Shown here piece by piece: positions 1-14,800 of a stretch of DNA of 64,000 bases. Position numbers and translations under genes: made by a program. Every line of letters begins with the position of its first letter. Position 1 is the first letter of the stretch. Source of the stretch: Apteryx mantelli (lineage: Eukaryota; Chordata; Aves; Apterygiformes; Apterygidae); assembly GCF_036417845.1 (NCBI RefSeq), contig NC_089980.1, positions 109,827,169 through 109,891,168 of the forward strand. Reading direction: 5' to 3'. Under the pieces are notes generated by a model. The model was not told the origin of the DNA. It made no database searches and saw only the letters and a list, made by a program, of their open reading frames with translations.

Positions 1-3000
1 TAACGCACCTGGCATGACTACTCTAGAGCTGCTTTCCAATGAAGCAGAAAGAGCTCCTGCATTATCCAATCTTTTTCATATTTACATATTATATATAAAC
101 ATATATTTAATATATTTTTATATCTGGCTAAGGAAAATCCAGAAAGACAGCAGAAGTGCTATGAAAAGTGTGATTTGTTAATACTGAAAAGCTTTTTACT
201 GGATTCTTGACTGTTAAATTCCATAGGAGATAGAGCTAATTTAAAAGTAATTCAATGAAATGTTGGTCACTGACCCACAAACCCTGTTCTTTGATGCAAT
301 ATCCTATAAATTCCTTTTGTAAGAAGATTCTAAGGAAAAAGATTCCTAACTTACCTATGTTCCTATTAAGTTTAGGATCTGCTAACTATCTGCTGACTTA
401 CCTACTTTGCAAGGCCATATAAATACTACAAAACGCCCCTAAAGGAACTCTCATTCTCCTTCACCACAGAACTGTAGATGTAAACACTCCAGATCATTTT
501 GAGGCTATTAATATATTTAAGAAACTACAGCCATCTCAAAACACCAAAATTCCTGCCATCTAACTATAGAACTTTGAAACCCAAGAGGAGGAAGAAGAAA
601 AACACAGTGGTCTTATGTTCTGACCTTGCTTACCCCAAATAAATCAAGACTAAATTCTACTGAAGTAAACAGATTTTCTTGATGCAAAATGAGTCTGAGA
701 AGTGTTAAAGCTCCAGAGGTTTCAGAAGAAGATCATATCCAGCTTCCCTAGCCTACGTTGCTGTTCACTAGATGTGAAGAAACCAGTTTTAAATCTAGTT
801 TGTGAAAAAAATGTTTCTCTCATTTTTTATTTTAACTGAGCTGCAAGTACTTTTTTATTATTGTTCCTCACTAATAAATAATACAGATCTATTTAGTATT
901 TTCAATTACAAAGGCACAGGTTCCTTCAAGTTTCATCACTACCTGAATGTTTCCAGATCTATGTTCCAGCAAAATGAAGACATACAAGAAAGTTGGTCAC
1001 ATTATGGGATAATTCCTTCTGATGGTCTTACCACAATACTGAAATATTCATAAACACAACAGGAAGACAAGAAAGAAGTGATGGGAATTTAAGACAAAGA
1101 TGATTGCTCATGAGAACCTACAGCCAAACCCCAGATCGCAGGAAATACAGCACAAGTGCCCATTTCACAATTACAATGGTCCACAAGAGGATGCTCTACA
1201 TAAGACATGTTCTGCACCACTGCAAGAAAATACTAATAAAGCTTTGGGGATATCAAAAACTGGACTAAAAAAAAATTCAAAATACAAGGCTTCCCACAGA
1301 GCTGAAATCAGATCAAAGCAAAAAAACAAGTGCTTCTTCATGCTTAAAGAATATTTTGGTGTACTAATGAATGAAAGCCTCTTGACTAAAAATTGAACGA
1401 AACCAAAAATACACTGTCTTGAAGCCACAAATACTATTTACTAAAATTTAATTTATTACTAAAATTTAATTTTATTAAATATATAAAATTTGATTTGTCT
1501 TCCATTTTGGAAATTCAGGCATTTAAGACTAATTTTTTTAAATCAGTAAGGCAGATTACAACCTTTAGCAACGAAAACTGAAAGATTTTGATTAACATTT
1601 TAAAAAAGTAGAGTGAACTCATAGAAAAGCAAAAATTAATTCCATGGACTAAAATATACAAGGTGCTACATATCTTAAAGTTGACAGTGCACACAAGTTT
1701 TCAGCTTAGATCAGGAACAGCAAGCGGGCAATACGGATGGCGAACGATACCACTAGTGCAGCAGACAGGCATCTAATTTGCATCTTTATATTCGGGCCTA
1801 TGAATACGAGAAACAGGCCAGGGTTTGGAGTTTCCCCCTCCCCCCTTATAACAAAGGCTTTATCTAATTTGGATGGTTTAAAATCTGTATTAGGGAGCTC
1901 TATGACATCTGTTCATTATCTGAAAGAAGGAAGTTTCAGGCTCCAAGTGATTTTTTTTTTTCTTGGTTGTTTAACCTTGCTAACATACATAATTCAAGGC
2001 AATGAAGCAGAATGGAAGAGGTAGTCTTCCAAGAATAAACTGATTACTTCGAGCCCAGCTTTACAGGTATTTACATGTGTACTTTCAGTGGTATTTTTTC
2101 TATTTGTTCTATATTTATATTTTTCCCAATTAAAAACAGTAAAAAGGCTATAACCAATTCTGTTCAGAAACAGATCATACAGATTACTTCACTAACCATA
2201 AACACCAAGATGGACAGCTGTCATTCAAGCCATCTGAAGCAAACTACTGAAGATGGTATATCCATTTGGCTTCACTCCAGTCTTTTCAATAAGGTTTCAA
2301 TTACACCGTATTTAACCATGCACAGTAAATCCTTGGATTCAGAAACTGAGACTACAAAGACAGAATCTGGAAATATCCATGAAGCCTGTACTATAAACAG
2401 AATTCAAGTGTTTACAGTGGTCTTGCTTAAACCTAGTTATACAAAATGATATAAAAATACTGGTGCTTCCTCCCTAAAATTTTCGTTATTTTTACTAAAA
2501 TTACTTCACACTAGTAGACTGTAACTTCCAAGACTTGGAGAGAAGATACTGATTTTGATACTAATAATCTGAATAATCCTTTTTACCATAAGGCCACTTT
2601 TACATATTTATCTTTTTCACTCATCTGCACACAAAATGCAATTGTGATTCATAACATCGATTATATTTGGATAAGGAGAAAGTAACAGGGCAATGCTCAG
2701 AGACTAAAAAGGGGAGTCAAGGAAGACTGAAGCCTGGCTTGAAGGATCAAGGATGTCGTCTTGCACAGCTGTCAGTTGTGACTGAAGAGGTTCTGATATC
2801 TTGGACTATTAAAACACCAAAGTTTCTGACTGCAGATTGCTTCAAGTTTGGAGTGCAGAAGTTTTAACCATGTTGTAAGGCTGGATTGGAAGATGTAAAG
2901 CTGAAAGAGAAAGAAAAACATGTTTTAAAACAATAAATCATGCCACAATCAATAAAAGATTAGAATTGCTTTTACTAGTTTTAATATAAAAACAAAATTA

Positions 3001-6000
3001 TGATTGAGAACAATCTCAGAAGAGCTGACAGGTGACAGTAGACAGTACTATTGTTCATTGGGACTTCTACGTGGAGAAGGTAACAGTTTCATGCCTTTTA
3101 AAGGATCCTTGACAGTCCTCACATACCAGCATGAAGAGATACTTCATAAAATCAGAAAGGAAGGGATTACATATAAGAAGAGAGATAGAAAGAATAATTA
3201 ATGCACACCTTCTATAATCTTTTTTTAGGATTAGTACATTTTCTTTAGTATATTATTTGAGGTAAATTAAAATTCATCTGTGAGATGGAAAGTTCAGGCT
3301 TGGACAATTTATTTTCAAAATATACAGGCTATGTTTTAATTTACATACATTCAATTTATAGAAGCAAATGTCCAGAGAAACCAATTACTGAGAAATAAGA
3401 TTTTAAAAATAATACAGGCAGAAGCCAGGTTATTCATAAAATAATTGTCTGCTGTAAAGCTGTATTTATGAGTAAAACAAAAGACAAAAAAAAGTAGCTG
3501 TCAGAATGTAACTCAGTGTGGGCCAGTAATCAGCATTTTAAGACTTATTAATAAATGCAACAAGTGCATTGCCATAGATAATCATTTACTTCGGAAATAA
3601 TTTCCTCACTTTAGCCCACTGCACTTGCCTTAAATAACACAGAGATAACACTGCAACATGACTGGAAACTTGGATTAAAAAAAAAAAAAAAAGGTTCAAT
3701 TCTTCAGTTTTTGAAGTTTTTTTTAACTTTTACTCTTTACTGTTTGAAAGGAGACCCTCATCCTGATACTCTCCTAATGGAAATTAAACCACTGTTCATG
3801 CATTTTGAAAAAGTTCTTGGATTTAAATAACTAAAGTATCTCCCATTTCTGCATGATGCAGAAATACTTAAGTACTTTTTTCACCTTAATGGCACTGTTC
3901 ACTGATCTTCTAAAATCTTTTATAAATTTATATTAACATTAATATTGTGTCTCAGCTCCATTGCCACTATAGTCCAGTCAACATGAAGCAGAGACACTGC
4001 AAAGAGACAACTGCTTTTCCTTTCAGTTAACGAAGATGTCACTAGTAGAAGAAGGAACAATGAGTGACAGACTTAACCTTTACCAACCCACTTTATTCGC
4101 ACAGAGACCGAGGAAGATGTTCTCAACAACTTTAGTTCCACAGCAGTGAAGGCTTCATTCAAAGCTCAGTGAAATCAGCAGTTGCCAAAAAACCTGCACT
4201 ACCTTGTTGTCAGAGCACCTGCATCAGCAGTTCTTGTTTATTTTTGGTACAAATCTAACACAGTTGACTAATGATTTTTCAGTTTTTGATTTTCTACCAG
4301 TAAGAACAACTCATCTTCAAAAAAATATTATCAGACCTCTTTATATGGAACTTGCAGCATAGCAAAGACACTGCAAAATCTTGTTTTCTAAGTATTGTAT
4401 TTCAGTAACCCATCTTTTAAGCAATATACACTTTTTTTCTTAAAGGCATATTTTTCCCTGTTACAAGAACTTCTGCAAAAAGGAAGCGAGCAGGGACACA
4501 GGCAACCCAGTTCTTCCTACAGGATCAGAACCATGGTTTCTAAATATAATTGCATTTATATAAATATTTTATAAACCTATGTATTTTAGACAACTTGTGC
4601 TATCCTTTGTCCTTTATCCTTAGCGGTACCAGTATTATTAATACTCCTACCAATACTGCGCAGAATAATATAAACCATAGAAAAAAACAGTAACAGATTG
4701 GTACAGCTATAAATACAAGACATGTTGGAATCCTTCCATTCTTTAATCATATAATACTGTTTTATTTATACTATCATATAGTATTTCTCAAAATAATTTT
4801 TCTACAGCTATAGCTGCACACAGATGATAGCTTTTAATGTTACTGTTTCCTTTCATTCTGGAAAGCCTTTTAACAGAGTCAGAAAACCTAAAGGCATCGT
4901 CCATGGCTATAAATGGAGAATATCTTACATAATCTACATGCTTAATATACTCATACTATTCAACAAACATACTAGAACTAGGGCATGATAATTACTTTAA
5001 TTACTGTTTCTTATAAAGAATGTTGTCACATCAATGATTCATTTGCTATTTATGCATCCACCCTTAAAAACATATGTGCACACAACCTAGGGCAGCTTAT
5101 GAGTTCAAAGCCTTAATCTATTTCCTCATCCCTTCTTTTTATTGACTGTACACAATATACGGTCTCCTTCATATCACCTGACTTCAAAATAGTTTAAAGT
5201 ACTAGCATTATTTTCGGAAAACAAATGTCCTATTAAACTTTACTATAGCAGAAAACATTTTCAGATTTTCTTCTAATTTCATAAATCAGCCAAACTGAAA
5301 AGTAATGTTCTATATTACAGCTGTCCAGAAGCTTTTCAGTGAATATCTGTATGCAAGAGATCATGAATACTTTACCTCAGCTGATTCAATATCCGTGCTT
5401 CCTAATTGCTTTTTACTATGTTACCAACTTTTCCTCTTAGAGCAGAATTGAAATGTGGGGAAAAAGAAAGCCCTAAGTAAAACTCTGATCCTGCACTACT
5501 TAATTTTCTGTGAGCTTTGAGGTATAGCAGTCTGACCACATAAAATGCAAGATCAAATCCCAAGCAATATCAAAAAATGAATATTAAAAAAATCTTTCTA
5601 TAATTGTAGAAAAAAAAAGTCACCAAAAACAATTAAAAGTACAGACTTCCATGATGATATAATGCCTGAGAATACCTCAAATAACATACTATGAGTTGTT
5701 AGTCAGAATTTTGGTATGTTTTCTTCCATTAAGAAAAGAGATAGAGGGAACACTAGGGAGAGAATCTGCAAAACCTCAGTTAGGTTTTGTCTATCTGTAC
5801 AAGACACAAATGAGTTCAGCCCACTAGCCTGCAGAAAACTTTAACATCCACAGTGAAAACTGGAGCAATTTATAACACAAGCTCTTGTATCAGAAGGATG
5901 TGCACCATACATACAAGAAGAAATTCTGTGTTAAAAAATTTCTTCCCATCTGCTGAGCTACAATCTTTATCTAACTCTATGCCAGGAATTCAAATATTTT

Positions 6001-9000
6001 TACTCTTCAATTAGTTTAAAAGATCTTCTATTTGTTTTCAGAAAAAGTAACTATTATGTTTGTGACAAAGCTTACTAAATACTATTTTCAACACCATTTA
6101 AACTCATTTTGAATTTGGGAAAAAACCTTCAGTCTATAACATTTTCATACATTATATGCATACAAACATATATACACGCACACACACACACTTTTCACCA
6201 ATACATAAATATAGATGAAAGTCTGCACGTATGATGTACGTATTATTAACTGATGGGAAAACATCTTCCAGCAACATGGGACTACAACTGCAAAGTCAAA
6301 CAAGTTGAAAACAATACTGCAATGAGTAACAACAATAATTCAAACTTTTCACTGAGTGAAGATTAACAATATTTCATATGCGCTGAAAATGACTAAGTGC
6401 AGAAAGGTACATTACAATTATCTGAATTCCCCAGAAATATCAGTTTTAGTTTTCATATAAAAGAACATTGATTTCTTAGTTACTTTGCACAGGTATTACT
6501 CTGGGAACAAACAGAATACACTAAGCAAACAGACTGAAACAATTAGTACTAAAGCCAAACACTGACCATCCATTCTGTGAATAACGCAGATATTATTAAA
6601 TACAATACAGCTATGTTGGCTCCACTCTGAAAGCATCAAGACAAGTGGAAAACAGAGCATTAATAGTTACTGTTCAAAGCTCTGGTGCCCAAGAACAACC
6701 ATCAGATCTATAAGCACAAAGCAGGCAGGCCTCTTCTAAAGCAATACATATGTTATTATGACTTACAAACTTTTCTGATCATGTAAGTCACATTTTTGCA
6801 AGAAAACACTCTTCCTTCCCAAACAATTCCATTGTATCTGCAGTGCACGACAGAGCATACTTCCACTTTGCATGTGGTCGGGAAATCACAGCACATCTTC
6901 CTAAAGATACCAGCTCATCCATTCTTCCAATTAAGTCATTCCATTTTTTCAAGTAAGTGCTAATTCTGAAGTTAAACAACATAAACCAATACACAACCAT
7001 TTTCTACTTCTAGTAGACATAGCAAGATTACGCTGGGGCTATGAGGGGCCTACGTAAGCATCCCTTTGGGGGACATTATGCACAAACAAGGCTGATGAAA
7101 GCATCTCCACACATCATCTTTGACTCAAATCGATTTGCCAAGCTTAGTACTATATTAACAACAGGTTAGTGGTTTTGTATGTATCACAGGGAATATAAAA
7201 AGGTTCAAGTAACAATTATTTTTGCAACCTGAATTCTAAATGTGTATCATTAACATGACATACTGCAAAGCTCTTATGCACACTATTCCCCACCTCAGGG
7301 CTGCAACTTCAGTTCAACTTCTTTGAGCAATTTGTTCCACAGTTTTGATGAAAATTTCCAAAGTTTAAATAACCACAAGGTGGGTTATGAACACAAAAAT
7401 TGTTTCAGATCTTAGCCTTGCCTTTGACATTTGTTGACCTTACTGTCATTTTACAATATTTTTCTCTTATCCTCCTTTCTCCTCTTTTACTACAAAATGA
7501 ACAGACCAAAAAAAGGGAACAGGATGCCCAGCTATTTGATTACAAAGGGGAAATGAAAATTGCTTGAAAAGTATAAAATGCACAAAATGAATGAAAAAAA
7601 TTTTTTTTAATCACTATAGTCAAACAATGTTGATAGTTTTGATGCATTTCTAAGTGTTGAAAATGTGAAATTTGTGCTTTTGAATACCCTACTGAAAACA
7701 TGGTTTTTTGATGCAAGAACAAACAAAAAGTACAAAAATGTCAAGATACTTCAGTTATTATGGGTTTTGCTTCCATTTGTATCTGAGTGACAATGAGTGA
7801 ATCTGAAAGTTTAAGAACTTTATTTGTACAAACTACAAAATAAAAGTAACTTGAACAAATTAAAAAAAATTAAATAGTTTTATAATAAAAAGTGCTGGAC
7901 TGACAGTCTTAAATCTTCTTATTTAAGCATGGGGCTTGATAATGCAAGCACACTCCACTAGTGTGCATCAATCGCATTCTACATAGAAAAACTCTGTATT
8001 TACATAATAGATATTTTTCCATAAACTACTGGATGTGTCAACAGTTTTGTGATACAGATATATATCAAAAAAATCATAACAAGAATAGTGTCACAAAGGT
8101 GATGGTACCAGTAATCACCATCTGTGGCAGCTCATGGACCCTCTCAATCTGACCTCAACTGGTGACCATACATTATACTATTCTTTAGTAGCACTAAATG
8201 CTGGTAATGCAAAATGCAGTTATTCCTGTACCAATGCAAAGTACTTATAGCTACCATTACTTTTATTTTACAAACTAAAAGATACAGAACTAGTTCTGCC
8301 TTACTGCTATATATTCCCAGTACTGGTTTGATCGGTTAATTTGATGAGCCAATTGAGCATTAAAAATCAAGACTTTCTGAACTTTAATATGACATTCAGA
8401 ATAAGAAGAAATATTGAACATTGAAAATATTAGCAAAAATACAAAGAAAACAGGAAGATTTCAATTCCAAACCAAATTTTTAAGGGACAGCAAGTAGTTT
8501 ACACCAAAATTATGCATATTTTGCTTTAAAAAATGTTTTTATATCATTTTAAAATGAAGCAGCCTTTCTGAATTTAAACATTTCACTGAAATACAGATAA
8601 CCCAGGTGCCTCTACTATTGTAGTATTACCTGAAACTACACAAAGATTGAGGAAATGCAAACTTCATTAATTTAAACACCAATAGAGAGGCATAAATGGT
8701 AAAGCAACTGCCCTAACAATAAAAGGAAAATACATTTTTTCAAAACACATGGAACTAAGTCAGAGTGCCCCTTCAAACAGAAAACCCTTATCAACCAGGT
8801 GGAATAAACTTAAGTGTTCATTCTTTTAAAAGGCCACTTGATGCAGGTTAACAACTCACTGATTACTAGAGCTGCAAAATAAGTAAGTTTTATATATTTG
8901 TTTAACAAACATGATATAAAAAGTCATATTAAGTCATAAGAGCGCTTCATGAGTATAAATGAATGCTATAAAAACCTTGGGCACTTAAGTTACTCGTTCC

Positions 9001-9998
9001 TTATTTCACTCTGATATATGGAGTGCTAAAGCACACTCACTGAAAATCAGTAATAACAGTTTCCCCCATGTAAGCAGATAAGGACTAATCAGAAACTTCT
9101 CTAGTTTGAAATGGCAGCTTTCATGCTCCTTCTAGTTAAATAAAAGTCTGGAAGGTAAAATGGCAACTACAGAAATATTTCATAAATATAAAATTCAGAA
9201 AATAAAAAGTAATAACAGAAGAACTCTTATTTTGGGGTTGATAGTACATTAGTGGAATACAATTACCTTTTTCACTCCATTTACAATGCAGAAAAAGAAC
9301 TTTTGTCAAAACAGAGGAACATCAAGTTCTGATGCAACCTCACTGTTACAGTTAAAGGCTATTTCAGATACGCATATATGCAAGTTTCATGATTTATTTA
9401 TGACATTTTGAAGTTTTATTTCCCTTTCTTTTTTTTCTCCTGACTACTTCATTACTCCCATTATATGAAAGCCTCATAGCACCTATAATATTGATTGTAA
9501 AAATTCTTAGCCTTTAGGTATTATAATCACAGTTGTAACAACAGATAAAAACCATATGAAGACAATTGATTCTTCCGGTTGATGGTGATCCTTTAACTTA
9601 AGATGTTTCTGGAAAGAAGGAAATAACAATATGGAACACAGACATCTTAGTTTGATTTCTTTTCTGAGAAAAAAAAGTTGAATTTTAAAGTATAGGTGTC
9701 TTAACGGTATAGCAGAATTGCACATCTGACAAAAATATATTCATATAATAATACATTTCTAGTAAAAACTTTTGGCAAAACTAGTTTCTCATGTTCTACT
9801 TAAAAGATCTAAATAAATAAATAAATAAATGCCCATGGGTCAAAAGGAAAACAATTCACAGTGTAATAGATTTCCATGAGAAAGGTTATGCCTTTTTGTT
9901 TGACTGGGCACAATCAGCAACAAATATTTAGTAAGAGAAAAAAAATTATCTTCCGAGACCAATAGTAACTAATTCTACACACACAAAGCCACACACAC
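1..9998 (-). other. PHF3: PHF3 intron 4 (5' part), noncoding
   Basis: This stretch begins directly after the PHF3 exon-4 donor (GT at 9998-9997 on the minus strand) and runs off the left edge. I looked on the minus strand for the exon that should follow (remainder of the PHD zinc finger) and for the TFIIS-like and SPOC domains, and saw none. The open frames here (for example 802-1053, 1100-1396, 2075-2449, 6788-7000) are short and low-complexity, and resemble no family I know. Minor contents are an A-run near 3678, a (CA)n tract near 6178-6192 and an (AAAT)n tract near 9810-9831. It is AT-rich. I infer a long intron; a short exon or a conserved regulatory element could be missed by eye. Confidence 0.75.
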
Positions 9999-11820
9999 CT
10001 GTTGCCATGTGGCTTTTTGCAAAAGCCACACTGTTTGCTGGGCACCCAAACATATTTGCTTTCACTAGCAGATGCATGCTCCACACCTTCCCGCTTTACA
10101 GTTGAAATGTTATCCGGAATGAACAAAGGAGGTTCATCAAGTGAGAGACTTTTGCTACTTCTTCTCTGGCGTGGTTGAAGATTCTTATCAATTTTTTTCA
10201 ATTTGTTTTTGTCTTTGTCATCCTCCTTCAAAGGTTCTAGAACAGAGGGATCTTTTGTCTCTGCCTCTTCCTTTGTGGAACTACTTGTTTTCAGTACAGT
10301 TGAGAGTTGATGTTTCTGGGCTTGCTTCTGGCCAAGATTTGAAACATGCCCTGATAACGCATGCACAGAGTGGTGGGTATCTTTAGAACAGCTTTGGTGA
10401 GTAGGAGATTTCTCACTTGCTCTTTGAATTGATGGTTTCTGTACTTGCCCAGAAGCCTGGACTCGGGGCATTTTCTTCAGTGCTGTGTTGGTCTGCTTTT
10501 TTACTGTGATGCCTGAAACACAGCTCTTTGTTTTCAAACCCAAATCAGATTGTTTTTTCCTAATTTTAACTGGGTTATTTAGATGTTGATGACTCTCTTG
10601 CTCATCTGCATTCCGCTTCACACCTGCTGAAGATGAACTGTGAAGACCTGAAACAGCAAAACCAGCTCTTGTTTTTGAATGCATTATTTCTTGTTGCACT
10701 GCAACTGATTTCTGTCGAGTACCTGCAGTCAGATTTTGCTTATTCTGTATTACGGATTTACTGTGTCGGGGCCTCACATTTTTTTCACATTTTGGTGAAA
10801 CACTAATTGGTTTATCATCATCCTGAAACTTTGAGGCCTCAGGGCCTTCTACTTTAGTAGTGCTGATCTGCTGCTGTACGTTTTGGCTTGTATTGTCAAG
10901 AATAGTGCTATCTAAAATGCTATTTCCTGGGTCAGCAGAAGTAGAATCTTCACTTTTCAATTCTTTATTATCAAACTCTGTACTGTCCAATAGTTCCTCA
11001 GACAGAGTTACAGTTTTCTCCATCCCCTTGACATCATCTACAGGCTCTGTTATACATTCTTTTAAGGACAATACGTTTTCATCAGGAACTTCATTCTGGG
11101 AACCTAACCTACATTCAACCCCCTCTTCCACAGAGCTGGCCAAACCTGAAAAGGTCTGACAAATTTCGCTTGGATTCACACTAACACTTGTAATAGGTGG
11201 ATCATTAGCTTTTCCAGTCATCTTACTTTGATCATGTTCTTCTGCTCTCTTCTCCAATTCCTCCGTTTTATTTACAGTCTTTTCTTCTGAAGAAGTTTCA
11301 GAACCCTTTGAATCAACCCTATCATTTGCTCCATTTTTAACTGCAGTAATTTCAATATCTGCAGATGCTGAACAAATTGACTCAGCATTCCCCAAATCAG
11401 TCTTCGTAGCAACCTCAGGTATTTCCTTTGTTTCTCCACGAGAAGGAGAACAAGCTCCTGCTAAATTAGAACAATTTAACTCTTGGGAGATTTCCTCAGC
11501 TTTTCCCTGCTCAAGGGTTTCCAATTTTACTTCATTCACCTCTTCAGGACCAGGAAGCCATTTTGCATTACTTTGGGAAGCTGTTACTGCTGTTGTTCCT
11601 TCTGTCTGTCCAGATCGTCTTGTACTACGCCTAACTTCTTTGGGTTGTTCTAGTTTCAGGGGTGTAGCAACATCTGTTTCTTTAGCTGGACTTCTCTCTT
11701 GTTGTTTCTGTCCTGTTTTCGGAGTAGATCCACATTTCACAGATGATTTCTTGGTACTAACAAGAGGTGCAACATTTGAACGCTTTGCTAGTGTGCTCTG
11801 CCGCAAACTCCGTACTGGTT
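9999..11820 (-). CDS. PHF3: PHF3 exon 4: giant exon, disordered region into the PHD finger
   Basis: This single exon of 1822 nt encodes residues about 136-742. It follows a CCCTTAATAG acceptor (AG at 11822-11821) and ends at AACAG|GTGTGT (GT at 9998-9997). After a basic start (VRSLRQSTLAKRSN) comes a long low-complexity segment rich in Ser, Glu, Lys and Thr. Near the C-terminal end is a conserved block (LQPRQRRSSKSLSLDEPPLF), followed by the first zinc-ligand pair of the C4HC3 PHD finger in QCGFCKKPHGN (Cys about 733 and 736). The open frame reads past the donor for some 30 codons of intron; that tail is not protein. Human PHF3 also has a large exon here, but the middle of the protein is poorly conserved between birds and mammals. 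Confidence 0.96.
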
Positions 11821-14800
11821 CTATTAAGGGAAAAAGAAAATCTCTTAGCTATACTGTGTCTTTTCTTTGCAAACACAAGACTAATCTAGCATAGAAATAA
11901 TTTAGATTGATTTAGCTTACTGACCACAAAGAGAATTTAGCCCATAATGGTTTACTAAACTTAAAAAAAACCTGTTTATTTTAAAAAGTTAAAAATAACT
12001 GGCATTTCAATTTTACAATGCCACAGTTCGGATGTAAAATTTCAATATTCTAATGGTTATGAAAGCTCTGGATAACATTAAAAAAAAAAAACAGAAATGG
12101 CTCTGATGTTAAAAAGATGATCAAATCCCACTCTACTTAACCATTTTCTTTTCTACCTTCAGTAAAAACTGCATAAATAAGTTATATTGTGATTAAAAAC
12201 ATAGCAGTTAAATTTACAAAGCTTTTGGAGATCACAGGATATGAATCTGAGATTCAACCAACTTCCCAGTGGATGACATTTTTTACATTTTCTAAGCAAC
12301 AATCTATTTCAGCATCTTGTTTAAAAAGTATACTCTCTGGCTTTGTAACATGGAGTCTTATTTAAACTCTGACTCCCATATTAAATAATTTTATGTTTTT
12401 AAGTTAACCTACTCTATGAAAGTAGATCTGTAACTCCATCAGTTTGACAAGTGAAAAAGAAAAAAACCCTAACCATATACAATTAGCTACCACGCAGAAT
12501 TTAAGTACTTGATTAAAATACTTAAGCATGTTCAGATATGTGGATGAAAGACTTAAAAGTGCAATTAATAACCTAATTCAAAACAAAAAGAAAATAAATT
12601 AATATGAATAAATAGAATTAAATTTTTAATTAGAAATAAAGAGCCATTCCAATATCTAATCTAATATCCAATCTAATACTCCAGTACTGTTTGAAAATAC
12701 AAAATGGCTCTATGAGTTTACATCTAATTTCTTCATATAGATTAAATCTTTGTTGGCGAAGAACACCAATGCTAATCTGATGCAGGTAAAAAAATCTCAA
12801 AAATGAGTTTGAGGACCCCAGACCATAAGGAAGACATCAAATATTTATTATAAAGAAAATCAAACTGAATAGCACCCTATGAATGCTGAATTCTAGCTAC
12901 AATTCAAGCAAATGGGAAGTGTCTGTATTATAATTCACGCAACCATATAGTAAAGCTTTAAAGTTTATAAATGTTAGGAATGGCTTATAAAAATTCAACT
13001 GACATCAAATATGCAAAAGCATTCATCATCTGTTGAATGATCACCTTGTGCCATTAAACGTGGAGATTTTCTTGGTGATGTGACTGATGTTTCTTCTGAA
13101 CGGCTCCTCAAATTCCTGCTAGGTAAAATTAGCTCATCTTCATCGATGGTGTCGTTACCACTCTCTTTAACTCCTTCTTCATCCATAATATCATCAAGAC
13201 TAATAACTGGAAAAAAACAAAAACAGAAAGGAGCCTAAAACTTAAAATGATCAAAAATGTTATAGCTGTAAGATTGAGCAAGGCAGGGGAAAAGACAAGG
13301 GATATAAATAAAACAGGGCCATCTAAAAACAAACAAAAGGAAAAAATGAAGAAAGGCAAGACAGAAAATTCCCATGTGAGGCAGTTTCAGTGCAGAAGAA
13401 GCTATCACCCAAAGTTTAAAATTTTTGTAGATAGTCCTTATAGCTTTTTGGTGGACTCACATTTTTATTGTTTTTTGCCACAGGAAGGTCCCCAGTCTTA
13501 GAGGATCAGCTGTCCCTCACTGTCCCTTCCCACCTAAGAAAAAGTGAAGAAAGGTGAACAGCAGAAAGAGCTGATCCAGAAGTGCAAAGAGTTTAAATCA
13601 CAGTTTTCTCGTAGGACACAATTAAAGCTGTAAGTCCCACCCACATCACATATCTGCGCCTGCAACCCCTTTTCAGAAGGGCAGAGTGCAGCATGCACTA
13701 GTCTCCAGCCAGTGCCTGAGAACATTGTCTTCGCCAAACTCCTAACCTCCACTAACCTGAGAAGGGTCCCAGAGGTTGCTCCTGAAAATAGGTTTCCTAA
13801 GAGGCCACTGTACCACTGTACCAGCCATTCCCCTCACTTTCTCTAAGTTTGGTTCTGCAATGGCAGCCTCTCCTATCCCAAGATCCTATGTGTGATTAAT
13901 GAATCCCGGTCCCTGTAGGATGCGAAATCTGTGAGATCAAGCTAAACCCCCAAGTGATTTTGTAAAACATGTAGGAGGGTTTGACAAATACAGCACAGAC
14001 TCCAAACAACCAAACAAAGCCTGTTTTTCACTATTCAGGCACCTACCTAGAAGCATTTTTAAGACAGGTTAACTTACATGACAGAAAAAAGATCTCTAAA
14101 AATTTCTAACAATTGCTTATTTAAAACAGATTTAAATGAATATATTTATCTTAGAAATCAAAACAATCAAGAAGTTAATAGAAATTAAAAATTGTTAGAA
14201 TTTTTAGATTGTCTTGGAAAATCTATTAATTCCTGCTCCTTTTCAAATGATGTTACCACAGCTTTAAAAAAAGGAAGTGTTTTTGTGAAAACAATGCAAT
14301 AATGAGCATAATTTTAAAATAACAAAAAATAAAAGTTGTAAAACTGCTAAGGCCAAACGGTGATCCACAATCAAGTCTAGCAAGACTCTCATTCAGCCCA
14401 CAAGCTTCTGTCATGAAGAACAAAAAACCCTGTTAATTTTAAAGTTAAGTATTAGAAAGGTTTTAAGCAGCCTCTTGAAGAAGGCTGACCTTGGCACCAG
14501 GTAAACAGCATTCTGGACCATGATAATTAGACAGCCAGCAGCAGCTGAATGCTAGGAGTTTCTTGAGCTGACAGTTTATTGTTATTGATTTATATTTAAA
14601 CCATAATTTTTAGTGACTGCATTGTATACCTCAGTTTACAAGAAAAATGTATTTTTGGAAGTTACTGGCAGCTTTCTTTTCAATCCAGAGAGGCATCTTT
14701 ATGCATGTGCGTGTATACATATACGTATCCCACACGAGCTGCAGAGGACTGATAATACTAGTCTCGCCCCACTCATGTGAGTGCTCCTTAATCACTTGAT

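Noticed and set aside
1-9914. Possible remaining PHF3 exons (PHD, TFIIS-like or SPOC) in the left 10 kb
   Set aside because: A by-eye search of the minus strand for the zinc-ligand pattern and DDWFH-type motif found nothing. The interval is treated as intron.
9914-9998. Extension of the PHF3 exon-4 frame past the PHD start (CVWLCVCRIS...)
   Set aside because: It follows a good GTGTGT donor and lacks the PHD ligands; it is intron read-through.
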